NCBI GenBank assembly: GCA_026710795.1
Contig: JAPOQK010000024.1
Location: forward strand, 1-64,000
Direction of reading: 5' to 3'
Length of the DNA: 64,000 bases
Source of the DNA: Candidatus Poribacteria bacterium
GTDB taxonomy: Bacteria > Poribacteria > WGA-4E > WGA-3G
The stretch's first letter is position 1, and every line of letters starts with the position of its first letter. The notes under the pieces are model-generated. The model was not told the origin of the DNA and did not search any database. It saw only the letters and a program-made list of their open reading frames with translations. This document shows positions 41,082-51,410 of the stretch, one piece after another. The translations under genes were made by a program, and so were the position numbers.

Positions 41082-41889
41082 GCCAACAGAATTAGCTGCA
41101 GGTCAACTCTCAGATAAACATGTGGAACAAGCCATTGAAGCGATTCGAGTTGAAGGTTATGTTGTTTTGGAGAACATCATTAACCATGATCATTTGGATA
41201 TATTGCTGGAACGTATGGATGCCGATTCGCAGGAGTTAATTAAAGCTAAAAAATGGGGAGGGGCAGGTATGCTCAAAGGTCATTTGCAACAGGGACCACC
41301 ACCGTTTGCCCCTTATATCTTCAAGGACGTTGTTGCGAACCCATACATCGTACAGGTAACGAAGGAACTACTCGGCTCTGGTGTTTATAATAACTTCTAT
41401 AACGGTAACACCAACTGTCCAAGAAGTGGTACGCAACCGCTCCACAGAGATAGTGATCATTTATGGCTAAACCAAGAAGTTGCACATCCCCCAGCCGAGG
41501 TAGTTGTCAATATCTCTCCTCAAGATACAACAGAGGAGAACGGTAGTGTAGAACTGTGGCCCGGATCACATTTGGATGTTAGCGGACGACACATTGATGA
41601 TGACCATGAAGCAGATCGGCGTGAAATCGCACCACCGATCCGAGGCAATGCCAAAAAAGGAAGTGCCCTTATTCGAGATATGCGTCTTTGGCACCGTGGT
41701 GTCCCCAACTTGTCCGATAAACCACGACACATGATAGCTATGATTCACCGCATTGGTTGGCTCCGTTCAAGAAGGCGTTTGAAGTATCAAACAGGGTGCG
41801 AAGCTGCTTTTGAAAACAGTGAACTTGACCATAATGCGGAATTCGTCCAAGAGAAATTGGATGATTATCTTTTCAATCCAAGATTTTGA
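41065..41889 (+). CDS. Phytanoyl-CoA dioxygenase (PhyH) family protein
   Basis: HRDSDHLW, EENGSVELWPGSHLDVSGRH, IRDMRLWHRGVPNLSDKPRHMIAMIHR; ATG 41065, overlaps the end of aspartokinase by 17 nt. Confidence 0.88.
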   Translation: MVITVKPTELAAGQLSDKHVEQAIEAIRVEGYVVLENIINHDHLDILLERMDADSQELIKAKKWGGAGMLKGHLQQGPPPFAPYIFKDVVANPYIVQVTKELLGSGVYNNFYNGNTNCPRSGTQPLHRDSDHLWLNQEVAHPPAEVVVNISPQDTTEENGSVELWPGSHLDVSGRHIDDDHEADRREIAPPIRGNAKKGSALIRDMRLWHRGVPNLSDKPRHMIAMIHRIGWLRSRRRLKYQTGCEAAFENSELDHNAEFVQEKLDDYLFNPRF

Positions 41890-41951
41890 TAGAACACATA
41901 AAACACAGCTTTCGTATATGCCCGATTCCCACACAAAATTTGGAGACCACT

Positions 41952-42788
41952 ATGAAACCTCAATCCGGATGGCTTCCTGCTGAACCTGACCTTAAGACAA
42001 TTTATGAAACCTATAGTAACCCGATATATTCCCTTTCACAAGCAGAAATACCTGCCATTATCCTACGCAACGCGTATTCTCCTGAGCAGTGTCAAGGTCT
42101 TATCAATCGGTTTACAAACATGGGATTGATGCGTGACGAAGCGGAAATCAATTCTGCTGACAAGCGGACACGTATTGACATCGGCACAAGTCTTGGTAAT
42201 CGGGGCAGTGATAAAACTGGTTTTCTGGCACATGCGAAAGAGACACATAACCTTTTCAAATTCCTTTTTGACGGGTTCGACAATCCTGTCGACCTGATAT
42301 ATGAATCTCTTACGGCACTATCCCCTGAAAAAGAGGTAAAGGTTGCGCGTGAAGATGACGACACACTATATGGTCCAGCCATATTTCGCGTTCATTACGA
42401 AACACATAGCTATAAACCGCATATTGACAGTGTCAAATACCGTGAGAATCGAATGGATTATGCAGTTTACCGCTTTGAACATCAGTTCGCAGGTGTATTA
42501 TGTATCCAAAATGCGGATGAAAATGGAAAAGGAACACAAGCCATACTCCATCGGTGCCTATGGTCTGAAGACATTCAACCCTATATTGCTGAAGAAACTT
42601 TTCACAAATATGCAGTTGAGAATAACATAGAGAACTGTCAAGTTGATTTGCAGCAAGGAGATCTATACTTTTTCAACACACGTTGTATCCACGAAGTGCC
42701 AGCTGTTCAAGGCACGCGGGCAAGGATAGTTTTAGCAGTATTTATCGGATACTCCCCTGACGATAACGAAATATATGTATGGTCTTAG
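41952..42788 (+). CDS. 2OG-Fe(II) oxygenase-like protein
   Basis: FRVHYETHSYKPHIDSVKYRE (HxD), YFFNTRCIHEVPAVQGTRARIVLAVFIGY; ATG 41952 preceded by GGAG. Confidence 0.7.
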   Translation: MKPQSGWLPAEPDLKTIYETYSNPIYSLSQAEIPAIILRNAYSPEQCQGLINRFTNMGLMRDEAEINSADKRTRIDIGTSLGNRGSDKTGFLAHAKETHNLFKFLFDGFDNPVDLIYESLTALSPEKEVKVAREDDDTLYGPAIFRVHYETHSYKPHIDSVKYRENRMDYAVYRFEHQFAGVLCIQNADENGKGTQAILHRCLWSEDIQPYIAEETFHKYAVENNIENCQVDLQQGDLYFFNTRCIHEVPAVQGTRARIVLAVFIGYSPDDNEIYVWS

Positions 42789-42958
42789 TCGCATATAAAC
42801 ACGTTTGCCCCCAAAAAATCCCGTATTAAAATAACTTTACCATGTATTACTGTGACATTGACACTACCACAGTCTTATGGTATACTTTAGGAAGAAATTA
42901 TGCCAATCAAATCCTACGAAAATATATCTTCCTATCGCTGAAAAGGAGCATCTTCATA

Positions 42959-45844
42959 ATGAAGAAAACAGTCTATTTATTTTTTATAATCCTATTTTTT
43001 ACTTTTTCGTTATTCCTAAATAACATCTTTGCGCAAACTTCGGCACAATTTAGTTTGCCTGATAATGCAAATGCGCGCCTTGGTAAAGGTAGGATAAGCG
43101 AGCTTCAGTATTCACCAGATGGCACCCGTCTGGCAGTTGTAAGTTCAATCGGTATTTGGCTTTATGACACGCAAACCTATACTGAAACTGCACTGTTAAC
43201 AGGTGATACTGTCGTCTACAGCGTTGCTTTTTCCTCAGATGAACAAACAATAGCAAGTGGCAGTGCTGATGGATCTATACAACTTTGGAACACATCAACA
43301 GGTCAACAATTGCAATCTCTAACGGGACATACGGATGCGGTACTCAGTCTTGCTTTTTCCTCAGATGGACAAACAATAGCAAGTGGCAGTGCTGATGGGT
43401 CTATACAACTTTGGAATGCTTCAACGGGTGATAGTGAGCAAACGCTTTCCGGACATTTTGATGCTGTTACGAGCGTTGCGTTCAGTACAACAGGTGCAAC
43501 GCTGGCTAGCGGTAGTTTGGACGGATCTGTTCAACTATGGGATACTGCAACAGGTGAACAATTACACATTTTATTTGGACATGAAGATTCTGTTTACAGT
43601 GTTGCTTTCAGTCCGACTGAAGGGACACTCGCCAGTGCAAGTCGAGATGGCACTATTCGTTTATGGTATACCGCGTTTGGGGTAATTAAACAGACGCTCA
43701 TCGGACATGAAGGTCCTGTCTATGATGTTGCATTTAGTCCAAATGGGAATACAATTGCAAGCAGTAGTGGGGATGGAACAATTCTCTTATGGGATGCTGT
43801 CTCAGGTCAACCGCAGCAGGTTCTTACAGGACATACACATGTTGTTTTAAGTGTAGCATATAGCATCAGTGGAGGAACAATTGCGAGTGGTAGTGTTGAT
43901 GGGACTGTCCGTTTATGGGACGCTGTCTTCGGTGGACAACGGCAGACACTCACAGGATATACGAGCTATGTGTTAGGTGTTACATTTAGTAATGATGGTA
44001 GTAAAGTTGCCAGTAGTGGTTCCGACAGTGTTATTAATCTATGGGATGCTGTAACAGGTCAACATCAGCAAATGCTGATAGGACATACGGACTGGGTTTG
44101 GAGTGTAGTATACAGTCCAGACGGTATGACTATCGCAAGCGGTAGTGACGATGGCACCATCAGGTTATGGGACAGTACTACAGGTGAACACCAACGAACG
44201 TATGAAGGACATACAGACTGGGTTTGGAGTGTCGCATACAGTCCAGATGGTAATACAATTGCAAGCGGTAGTGAAGATGGAACTATTCGTTTATGGGATG
44301 CAATCTATGGCGGACATATACAAACAATCATTGGACATACAGCTCCAGTACTGAGTGTCGCTTTCAGTATTGACGGTAACACAATTGCAAGTGGTAGTGC
44401 TGACGGCACAATTAGACTTTGGGATGTGTGGACAGGTGAACATAAACAGACATTTACTGGGCATGAAGATTATGTAAGGAGTGTTGCATTCAGTCCAAAT
44501 GGAAATGTCCTTGCGAGTGGTAGTGATGATGGCACTGTTCGTTTATGGGATATTGTTTTCGGTGTTGAACTTGAGATATTTAGAGGGCATACGGATTATG
44601 TTTGGGATGTTGCTTTTAGTAATAATGGAGATATTCTTACAAGCGGAAGTAATGATGGCACTGTTCGCGTATGGGATGCTATTTCCGGTCAACCCCTACA
44701 AACATTTACTGGACATACAAGTGGTATCTTGGATGTTGCATTCAGTCCAAATGGAGACAAAATCGCAAGTAGTAGTTCAGATGGCACTGTACTACTATGG
44801 AACTTCACACCTCCTTCAACAATGTATGCAACAGTGAGTCTTTCTCCATCACCTGTACAATCTCCGGCGATTGGTGGTCAATTAACATTCTCTCTAAATA
44901 TAGAGAATGGTGGAAATGTATTCGGATATCAGGCGACTGTTAGGTATGATGAATCTGCACTCCGCTTTGTAGAAAGTACTAATGCTGATTTCCTACCGAT
45001 GGATGCGTATTCTGTATCCCCAATTATTAATGATAACACTGTTACGGTCGCAGCATCATCTCTTTCAGGGCATAGTGTAGGTGCTGGCACACTTGCTAAC
45101 TTTACCTTTGAAGTTGTCTCTCTTAAGGATTCTACCATAACTGTTTCTAAGGTGCGGTTGACAGACAATTTAGGTAGAGTTTCTTATGCACGCGTTGGTG
45201 CAGCGCAAATAACAAGACCTTTACTCCAGAGAGGAGATCTCAATGGGGATGGTCTTGTTAACATACAAGACTTGACTTTAGTTGCATCAAACTTCGGACA
45301 GGAAGGGGATAATCTCGCGGATGTCAACGGGGATGAAATCGTTGATATCGTAGACCTTACCATTGTTGCAGCTGCTATGGCAAGTTCCACAGGTGCTGCC
45401 CCTACCATCAGTTCTCATGATTTAGAACATGGCTTGACAAGAGCACAAGTACAACAGTGGTTGCATCAAGCACAACAATTACCATTGACAGATCCTACTC
45501 TCCAAAGCGGCATTTTAGTTCTGCAACAACTTTTTGCAGCACTAACCCCACAAGAGACAGTGCTGCTGCCGAACTATCCAAATCCTTTCAACCCTGAAAC
45601 TTGGATTCCGTATCAACTGGCTGAACCTTCAGATGTATCCCTTAGCATCCATTCTGCTAATGGGCAACTGATTCGGACCTTAGTGTTAGGACATCAACCT
45701 GCAGGGTTATACCAAAATCGTGCAAGTGCGGCATATTGGGATGGTAAAAACGAAGCAGGCGAACCTGTCGCAAGCGGTGTCTACTTCTACACGTTGACAG
45801 CCGATAAATTCACTGCATCACGGAAAATGCTCATTCTAAAATAA
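42959..45844 (+). CDS. Secreted WD40 protein with cohesin-like, dockerin type I and FlgD/T9SS-like C-terminal domains (array 2, member 1)
   Basis: Signal peptide; ~13 WD40 blades; cohesin-like VSLSPSPVQSPAIGGQLTFSLNIENGGNVFGYQATVRYDESALRF...; dockerin DLNGDGLVNIQDLTLVASNFG/DVNGDEIVDIVDLTIVAAAM; NYPNPFNPETWIPYQL...GVYFYTL. Confidence 0.93.
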   Translation: MKKTVYLFFIILFFTFSLFLNNIFAQTSAQFSLPDNANARLGKGRISELQYSPDGTRLAVVSSIGIWLYDTQTYTETALLTGDTVVYSVAFSSDEQTIASGSADGSIQLWNTSTGQQLQSLTGHTDAVLSLAFSSDGQTIASGSADGSIQLWNASTGDSEQTLSGHFDAVTSVAFSTTGATLASGSLDGSVQLWDTATGEQLHILFGHEDSVYSVAFSPTEGTLASASRDGTIRLWYTAFGVIKQTLIGHEGPVYDVAFSPNGNTIASSSGDGTILLWDAVSGQPQQVLTGHTHVVLSVAYSISGGTIASGSVDGTVRLWDAVFGGQRQTLTGYTSYVLGVTFSNDGSKVASSGSDSVINLWDAVTGQHQQMLIGHTDWVWSVVYSPDGMTIASGSDDGTIRLWDSTTGEHQRTYEGHTDWVWSVAYSPDGNTIASGSEDGTIRLWDAIYGGHIQTIIGHTAPVLSVAFSIDGNTIASGSADGTIRLWDVWTGEHKQTFTGHEDYVRSVAFSPNGNVLASGSDDGTVRLWDIVFGVELEIFRGHTDYVWDVAFSNNGDILTSGSNDGTVRVWDAISGQPLQTFTGHTSGILDVAFSPNGDKIASSSSDGTVLLWNFTPPSTMYATVSLSPSPVQSPAIGGQLTFSLNIENGGNVFGYQATVRYDESALRFVESTNADFLPMDAYSVSPIINDNTVTVAASSLSGHSVGAGTLANFTFEVVSLKDSTITVSKVRLTDNLGRVSYARVGAAQITRPLLQRGDLNGDGLVNIQDLTLVASNFGQEGDNLADVNGDEIVDIVDLTIVAAAMASSTGAAPTISSHDLEHGLTRAQVQQWLHQAQQLPLTDPTLQSGILVLQQLFAALTPQETVLLPNYPNPFNPETWIPYQLAEPSDVSLSIHSANGQLIRTLVLGHQPAGLYQNRASAAYWDGKNEAGEPVASGVYFYTLTADKFTASRKMLILK
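43226..43478. repeat. 126-bp-period internal tandem repeat encoding WD40 blades
   Basis: GCTTTTTCCTCAGATG(A/G)ACAAACAATAGCAAGTGGCAGTGCTGATGG(A/G)TCTATACAACTTTGGAA at 43226 and 43352. Confidence 0.85.
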
Positions 45845-45857
45845 TCAGGATACACAC

Positions 45858-45915
45858 CGTAGGGCAATGCACCACGATTACTATCATATCATGTGATTGC
45901 GGTGCATTACCCTAT
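45858..45915. repeat. Inverted repeat downstream of the WD40 gene
   Basis: GTAGGGCAATGCACC ... GGTGCATTACCCTA. Confidence 0.65.
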
Positions 45916-46297
45916 TTTATTGCCAATTTCACTCTTTTCCATATCAATCCTTCCTATTGATTACAATGCAGAGAACACACCTTAAACAAAATCCAGAATA
46001 GTATTAAAGCGTTAGAATCCAATGCACAATTTTGGGCATCATGTAAGAAGATGCACAATTAGGTGCAGTTTGTTGAATTTGCTTCAAAACTGAATATCGT
46101 CACAATACTGCAATAACATCTATGTGATTGTTCAAATTGTGGACAGTAGTGTTGGTTTTCTGACAATATAAGAGCAGTTAATCATTGATTTTGCTCAATA
46201 CAGAACATAATTGCTTAGTTTTGACTAATCACTGATTATGGCATAAAAATTGCTCCAACGAATACATAAAGAATTATGGATATGGGAGAACTGCTAC

Positions 46298-48874
46298 ATG
46301 GAATCGGCAAAAAACCTGAAATTAGTACAGAAAACTTGGATAGACTGCTTATTACAGGCATTTCATTTTGTGCCTTCCATACGAAGGTTGATAATCTCGT
46401 TCTGGGTGATTTCCACGATCTTACTACCAAGTGTCTTTGCTCAAGATTGGACACGTTGGGATTTACCTGAAGGTGCAAAAATGCGTCTTGGAAAGGGAAG
46501 TATATACGATGTAAAATATTCACCTGATGGAAATCAGTTAGCAGTAGCAGGTTCTGTTGGGATTTGGATCTATGATGTGAATACCAGGAAGGAATTGTCG
46601 CTACTTACGGAACATAACGCTGGAATTTACAGTATTGCCTACAGTCCTGATGGTACGACACTGGCAAGTACTTCTTATGATGATAGAGTCTGTATTTGGG
46701 ATACTACTAACGGGGAATGCATAACAGAACTCACAGCACACGGAGAGAGAATCCGATCAATTACATTTAGTCCTGATAGCAGCACGCTTGCGGGTGCAAG
46801 TATGGAAGATACAGTCATCCTGTGGGATGTAAAAACGAGAGAACACACCACAACTCTTAGAGGACATAAAAGCTCTGTCACTTCGATTGCTTTTAGTCCT
46901 GATGGTACTACACTTGTCAGTGGAAGTTGGGACGATACTTTGCGTTTGTGGGATGTTGCAACTGGTGAACACAAAGCTACATTATTAAAGCATTCTGATG
47001 GTGTTTCAAATGTTGTGTTTAGTTCTGATGGGAGTACATTCATAAGTAGCGCATACAATCGTGGAGGTATATATATGTGGGATGTTGCTACTGAACAGAA
47101 CATAAAGAAACTCAATGCCCCCTTCTCAACAGAAATCGCTTTAAGTCCGGACGGGAAAACCCTTGCTATAGGAAGTTGGGGAGGATTGCTGCTATGGGAT
47201 GTTGAAAGCAACATACAAAAATATGAACTCATTGGACACTTGTCCAGCATAACATCACTTGCATTCAGTCCAGATGGTAGTACACTTGTTTCTGGCAGTT
47301 ACTCAGATTTACTTCTGTGGGATGTTGCTACTGGTGCACAAAAAGCATCGATTACAGGACATACTAGGGGTGTGAACACTGTTGCATTTTCTCCTGATAC
47401 ACAGACGATTGCCGCAGGAAGTAGAGAGAAAATACGTTTGTGGGATGTTTCCTCTGGTAAACAGAAAACGGTACTCTATGAATATGATGTTGGAAATCGT
47501 AGTTTGGCATTCAGTCCAGACGGTAAAACACTTGCCAGTGAAACCGGATGGTCTATTCGATTATGGAATGTTGATGAGGGTAGACACATAACAACTCTCA
47601 AAGGATTTTTGGGTAATAGTGCATCTGGTTATGGCATTGCTTCTGTTGCTTTTAGTCCAGACGGTAGATTTTTGGCAAGTGGCAGCAGCGATTCCACAGT
47701 GCAGTTATGGTATGCTGGTAGAACATATAAAGGAACACTTATCGGACATAATGCTGGACTTACCTCAATTGCATTTAGTAATGATAGTCGGTTACTCGTA
47801 AGTGGTAGCCGGGACAGAACAATACGACTCTGGGATGTGGTATCAGAAGGAAGTATAAATATATACACCGGACACACAGAAGAAGTAATGTGTGTTGCCA
47901 TTAATCCAGATGCAAGTATCATCGCAAGTGGTAGTATGGACGATACGGTGATTTTGTGGGATGTTGCCACAGTAGAACCGAATCACATTATCACTGCTCA
48001 TAAGAACGGTGTTCAGAATGTTACGTTCAGTCCTGATGGTAAAACGCTTGCCAGTAGTGGAGGGAGGGATGACCCCACCGTGAATCTCTGGGATGTAAAG
48101 ACAGGTGAGTTGAAAACAACACTCAAAGGGCATACAAATTCTGTTACCAGTATTGCATTCAGTTCTGACGGTCGTTTACTAATAAGTGGAAGTTGGGATG
48201 GAACAGTCATGTTATGGGATTATTCTCAAATAGATACAGATGATGTAACCCCACAACTTGTTGAGGATGCGAACCGTGATGGCGTGGTGAATCTCCAAGA
48301 TCTGATTTTTGTAGCAACACAATTTGGGAAATCCGGACCAGATTTGACTGCAGACGTAAACAGCGATGGAGTTGTTGACATCGCGGATTTATTATTGGTT
48401 GCGAATGCACTTGGTGATGGAAATAACGCACCATCTTTAAGGAATATACCTATTCTTGATTCCCTCAACGTTGATGATGTCAAACATTGGTTAATACAGG
48501 CACAGCAAATCAACAACCCAACACCCGCATATCAAAAAGGCATCTCAGTTCTACAGCAACTATTGGAATTATTGACGACAAACAAAACAGCGTTGCTACC
48601 TAACTATCCCAACCCATTCAATCCAGAAACATGGATACCTTTTCAGTTAGCAATACCCAGTGAGGTAACACTACACATTTATTCTTATGATGGAAAGTTG
48701 GTTCGAACATTAACATTAGGACATCGGTCGTCGGGAATCTATCAAAATCAGGACAGTGCAGCGTATTGGGATGGAAAGAATGAATTTGGTGAAGCAGTCG
48801 CAAGTGGCATCTACTTTTATACATTGTCTGCTGGAGAATTTACTGCCACTCGACGTATGGTAATACGTAAATAG
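46298..48874 (+). CDS. WD40 + dockerin + sorting-domain protein (type A1)
   Basis: QDWTRWDLPEGAKMRLGKG; WYAGRTYKGTLIGH atypical blade; DANRDGVVNLQDL/DVNSDGVVDIADL dockerin; NYPNPFNPETWIPFQL. Confidence 0.92.
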   Translation: MESAKNLKLVQKTWIDCLLQAFHFVPSIRRLIISFWVISTILLPSVFAQDWTRWDLPEGAKMRLGKGSIYDVKYSPDGNQLAVAGSVGIWIYDVNTRKELSLLTEHNAGIYSIAYSPDGTTLASTSYDDRVCIWDTTNGECITELTAHGERIRSITFSPDSSTLAGASMEDTVILWDVKTREHTTTLRGHKSSVTSIAFSPDGTTLVSGSWDDTLRLWDVATGEHKATLLKHSDGVSNVVFSSDGSTFISSAYNRGGIYMWDVATEQNIKKLNAPFSTEIALSPDGKTLAIGSWGGLLLWDVESNIQKYELIGHLSSITSLAFSPDGSTLVSGSYSDLLLWDVATGAQKASITGHTRGVNTVAFSPDTQTIAAGSREKIRLWDVSSGKQKTVLYEYDVGNRSLAFSPDGKTLASETGWSIRLWNVDEGRHITTLKGFLGNSASGYGIASVAFSPDGRFLASGSSDSTVQLWYAGRTYKGTLIGHNAGLTSIAFSNDSRLLVSGSRDRTIRLWDVVSEGSINIYTGHTEEVMCVAINPDASIIASGSMDDTVILWDVATVEPNHIITAHKNGVQNVTFSPDGKTLASSGGRDDPTVNLWDVKTGELKTTLKGHTNSVTSIAFSSDGRLLISGSWDGTVMLWDYSQIDTDDVTPQLVEDANRDGVVNLQDLIFVATQFGKSGPDLTADVNSDGVVDIADLLLVANALGDGNNAPSLRNIPILDSLNVDDVKHWLIQAQQINNPTPAYQKGISVLQQLLELLTTNKTALLPNYPNPFNPETWIPFQLAIPSEVTLHIYSYDGKLVRTLTLGHRSSGIYQNQDSAAYWDGKNEFGEAVASGIYFYTLSAGEFTATRRMVIRK

Positions 48875-48885
48875 GAGACGAATTG

Positions 48886-51396
48886 ATGAAAACCGTACGA
48901 TTTTCAGTGATAACATTTATTCTTATAACAATCTTCATTTCACCAAAGGCATTTTCACAAGAATACCAACAATGGGGATTGCCACAAAATGCCAAAATGC
49001 GTATAGGAAAAGGGGGTATATCGGATGTCACATTTTCTCCTGACAACACAAAACTCTATGTGGCAAGTTCTATTGGGATTTGGATATACGATGTCAATAC
49101 AGGTAAAGAGTTAAAGTTACTCAATAACCATTCGGGTACTATTACAAGTGTAGCATTCAGTCCTGATGGTCGTACACTCGCGAGCAGCTGCGCATCTGAA
49201 TTTTATTTGTGGGATGTTAACACTGGGGATCAAAAACTAACTATTTCAGGACACACATCCGACATCAGGAGTGTAACATTTAGTCCGGATGGTAAGACTC
49301 TCGTAACAGGTGGTGGTTGGAAAGACGGAACGCTGCAACTGTGGGATGTCAACACGGGTGCACTGAAGAATACACTTGTAGGACATACGGATAGCTTATC
49401 GTGTGTTACCTATAGTCCAGATGGTAACACAATCGCAAGTTGTGGAGAGGATGATGTAGGCACGATAAAGTTGTGGGATGTTAACACAGGTTTGCTCAAA
49501 ACAACTCTCACTGGAGGAAAATACAAAGTACAAAAAATAATATTCAGTCCAGATGGAGGAACATTAGTAAGTTGTGAAGGCTGGTTTGGAAACGATGTGA
49601 AGCTGTGGAATACCATCACTGGTGAACATATCTTGACGTTCAGGGGACATACAGACGGTGTTAACAGTATCAGTTTCAGTCAAGATGGTAGCATCCTTGC
49701 AAGTGGAAGTTCCGATGGGACAGTAGTTCTGTGGAACGGAACGACTGGAGAATACATAACTACACTTCTTGACCATACAGGACCTGTCCTAAACGTTGTG
49801 TATAGTCCAAATGGTCGTATCTTTGCAAGTAGTGATTGGGAAGGTAAAATAATACTGCGAGATGCAGACAGTCTTGAACATATTACTACTATTGATGGAC
49901 ATATGCCGAATATCTATAGCATTGCATACAGTCCAAACGGAAGCCAAATTGTAAGTGGAGGTACGGATGGGAAGGTGCGTCTGTGGGATACCGATACAGG
50001 AAAAAACATACACACACTCACAGGACATGTTGACGGAGTAGAATCTGTTGCATTCAGTCCGAATGGACACACTATAGCCAGCAGTGGTGATTGGGATGAT
50101 AGGACAGTACGGTTATGGGACGTTACTACGGGTGTACATATCAAAAGCCTATTGGGACACAAGCGGGGTGTATCGGTTGTAATCTACAGTCCAGATGGAA
50201 AAACACTTGCTACTGGGAGTGGAGACGAAAAGGTAGGTGTATGGGATGCCGCAACAGGTAATCACATTATTACATTTACTGGACATACAGATAGCATAAT
50301 AAGTATGGCGTTTAGTCCAAACGGTACTATTTTGGCAAGTGGAAGTTACGGAGATCTACGTTTATGGGATATTCAGAGTAGGCAACTTATTACCAATTTC
50401 ACTAAACATAGTGGTTGGATCGGATCGCTTGCGTTTAGTCCGGATGGAAGAACATTGGCAAGTTGTGGGGGTGATCGTAATGTGTATTTGTGGGATGTTC
50501 CTACGCTAACTCATAAATCCACAATTTCCGGGTTTTTAGATGGTGTTCGGAGTGTTGTGTTTAGTCCAGATGGACAAACGCTTGTAAGCACTGGATCTGG
50601 ACGAGACAGAATAGTTCGTCTGTGGGATCCTGATAGTGGTATGCTTAAATTATCTCTTGCAGGACATACAAATGGAGTTCTTACATCCGCTTTCAGTCCA
50701 GATGGAAAGACCCTTGCTACCGCGGGATATGATGATGTTATTTTCTTGTGGGATCTTGAATCCATAATGAATCCAACAGAAAATTCATTAGATGTTAATG
50801 GGGACGGTATAGTTGATCAATTAGACTTAGTCATCGTTGCCGCAAACTTCGGACAGACAGGACCAAATGATGCCGATGTAAATGGTGACGGAATAGTCGA
50901 TATCGCTGATCTTTTGATAGTTGCTGGCGCGATAGATGATGATGCCGCTGCTCCTTCAACATTAAGTCGAGATATGAAACACCTCCCCTCAAGAACTGAT
51001 GTACAGAAATGGCTTACCGATGCAAAGCAGTTAAACCCAACAGATACAACATTTCAAAGAGGTATCCGTTTTCTTGAACAACTTTTGCTTGCACTAACAC
51101 CAGAAAAAACAACACTTCTCTCGAACTATCCAAACCCGTTCAATCCAGAGACTTGGATACCGTATCAATTATCAGAGGCAGCGGATGTTTCGCTCCAAAT
51201 CTATTCATCTGATGGACAGTTGATTCGTTCCTTCAATATAGGTCATCGATCTGCGGGGCTTTACCAAAGTCAAGGACGCGCAGTATATTGGGATGGAAAG
51301 AATGATATAGGAGAACTTGTTGCGAGTGGCGTCTACTTCTACAAATTTTCTGCAGGACAATTCTCTGCTACACGACGGATGGTAATAAGAAAATAA
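48886..51396 (+). CDS. WD40 + dockerin + sorting-domain protein (type B1)
   Basis: MKTVRFSV...QEYQQWGLPQNAKMRIGKG; DVNGDGIVDQLDL/DVNGDGIVDIADL; NYPNPFNPETWIPYQLSEAADVSLQIYSSDGQLIRSFNIGHRSAGLYQSQGRA. Confidence 0.93.
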   Translation: MKTVRFSVITFILITIFISPKAFSQEYQQWGLPQNAKMRIGKGGISDVTFSPDNTKLYVASSIGIWIYDVNTGKELKLLNNHSGTITSVAFSPDGRTLASSCASEFYLWDVNTGDQKLTISGHTSDIRSVTFSPDGKTLVTGGGWKDGTLQLWDVNTGALKNTLVGHTDSLSCVTYSPDGNTIASCGEDDVGTIKLWDVNTGLLKTTLTGGKYKVQKIIFSPDGGTLVSCEGWFGNDVKLWNTITGEHILTFRGHTDGVNSISFSQDGSILASGSSDGTVVLWNGTTGEYITTLLDHTGPVLNVVYSPNGRIFASSDWEGKIILRDADSLEHITTIDGHMPNIYSIAYSPNGSQIVSGGTDGKVRLWDTDTGKNIHTLTGHVDGVESVAFSPNGHTIASSGDWDDRTVRLWDVTTGVHIKSLLGHKRGVSVVIYSPDGKTLATGSGDEKVGVWDAATGNHIITFTGHTDSIISMAFSPNGTILASGSYGDLRLWDIQSRQLITNFTKHSGWIGSLAFSPDGRTLASCGGDRNVYLWDVPTLTHKSTISGFLDGVRSVVFSPDGQTLVSTGSGRDRIVRLWDPDSGMLKLSLAGHTNGVLTSAFSPDGKTLATAGYDDVIFLWDLESIMNPTENSLDVNGDGIVDQLDLVIVAANFGQTGPNDADVNGDGIVDIADLLIVAGAIDDDAAAPSTLSRDMKHLPSRTDVQKWLTDAKQLNPTDTTFQRGIRFLEQLLLALTPEKTTLLSNYPNPFNPETWIPYQLSEAADVSLQIYSSDGQLIRSFNIGHRSAGLYQSQGRAVYWDGKNDIGELVASGVYFYKFSAGQFSATRRMVIRK

Positions 51397-51410
51397 AAAG
51401 GAGAACAACA

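Noticed and set aside
10659-42788. PhyH/Gfo-Idh/SDR genes as one biosynthetic gene cluster
   Set aside because: They are scattered on both strands among unrelated genes and WD40 arrays; no core biosynthetic enzyme or shared operon structure was seen.
43383-44837. Short plus-strand ORFs in alternate frames of WD40 genes (e.g. 43383-43685, 44481-44837, 25419-25706)
   Set aside because: Frame-shifted readings of periodic WD40 DNA (repeated LxSVQMExxSQV...YGxLxxV); no independent start signals.
46675-47250. Long minus-strand ORFs inside WD40 genes (e.g. 46675-47250, 31310-31816, 28705-29244)
   Set aside because: They mirror the repetitive plus-strand WD40 coding sequence; their peptides are low-information antisense readings of the repeated blade codons, with no recognisable domain.
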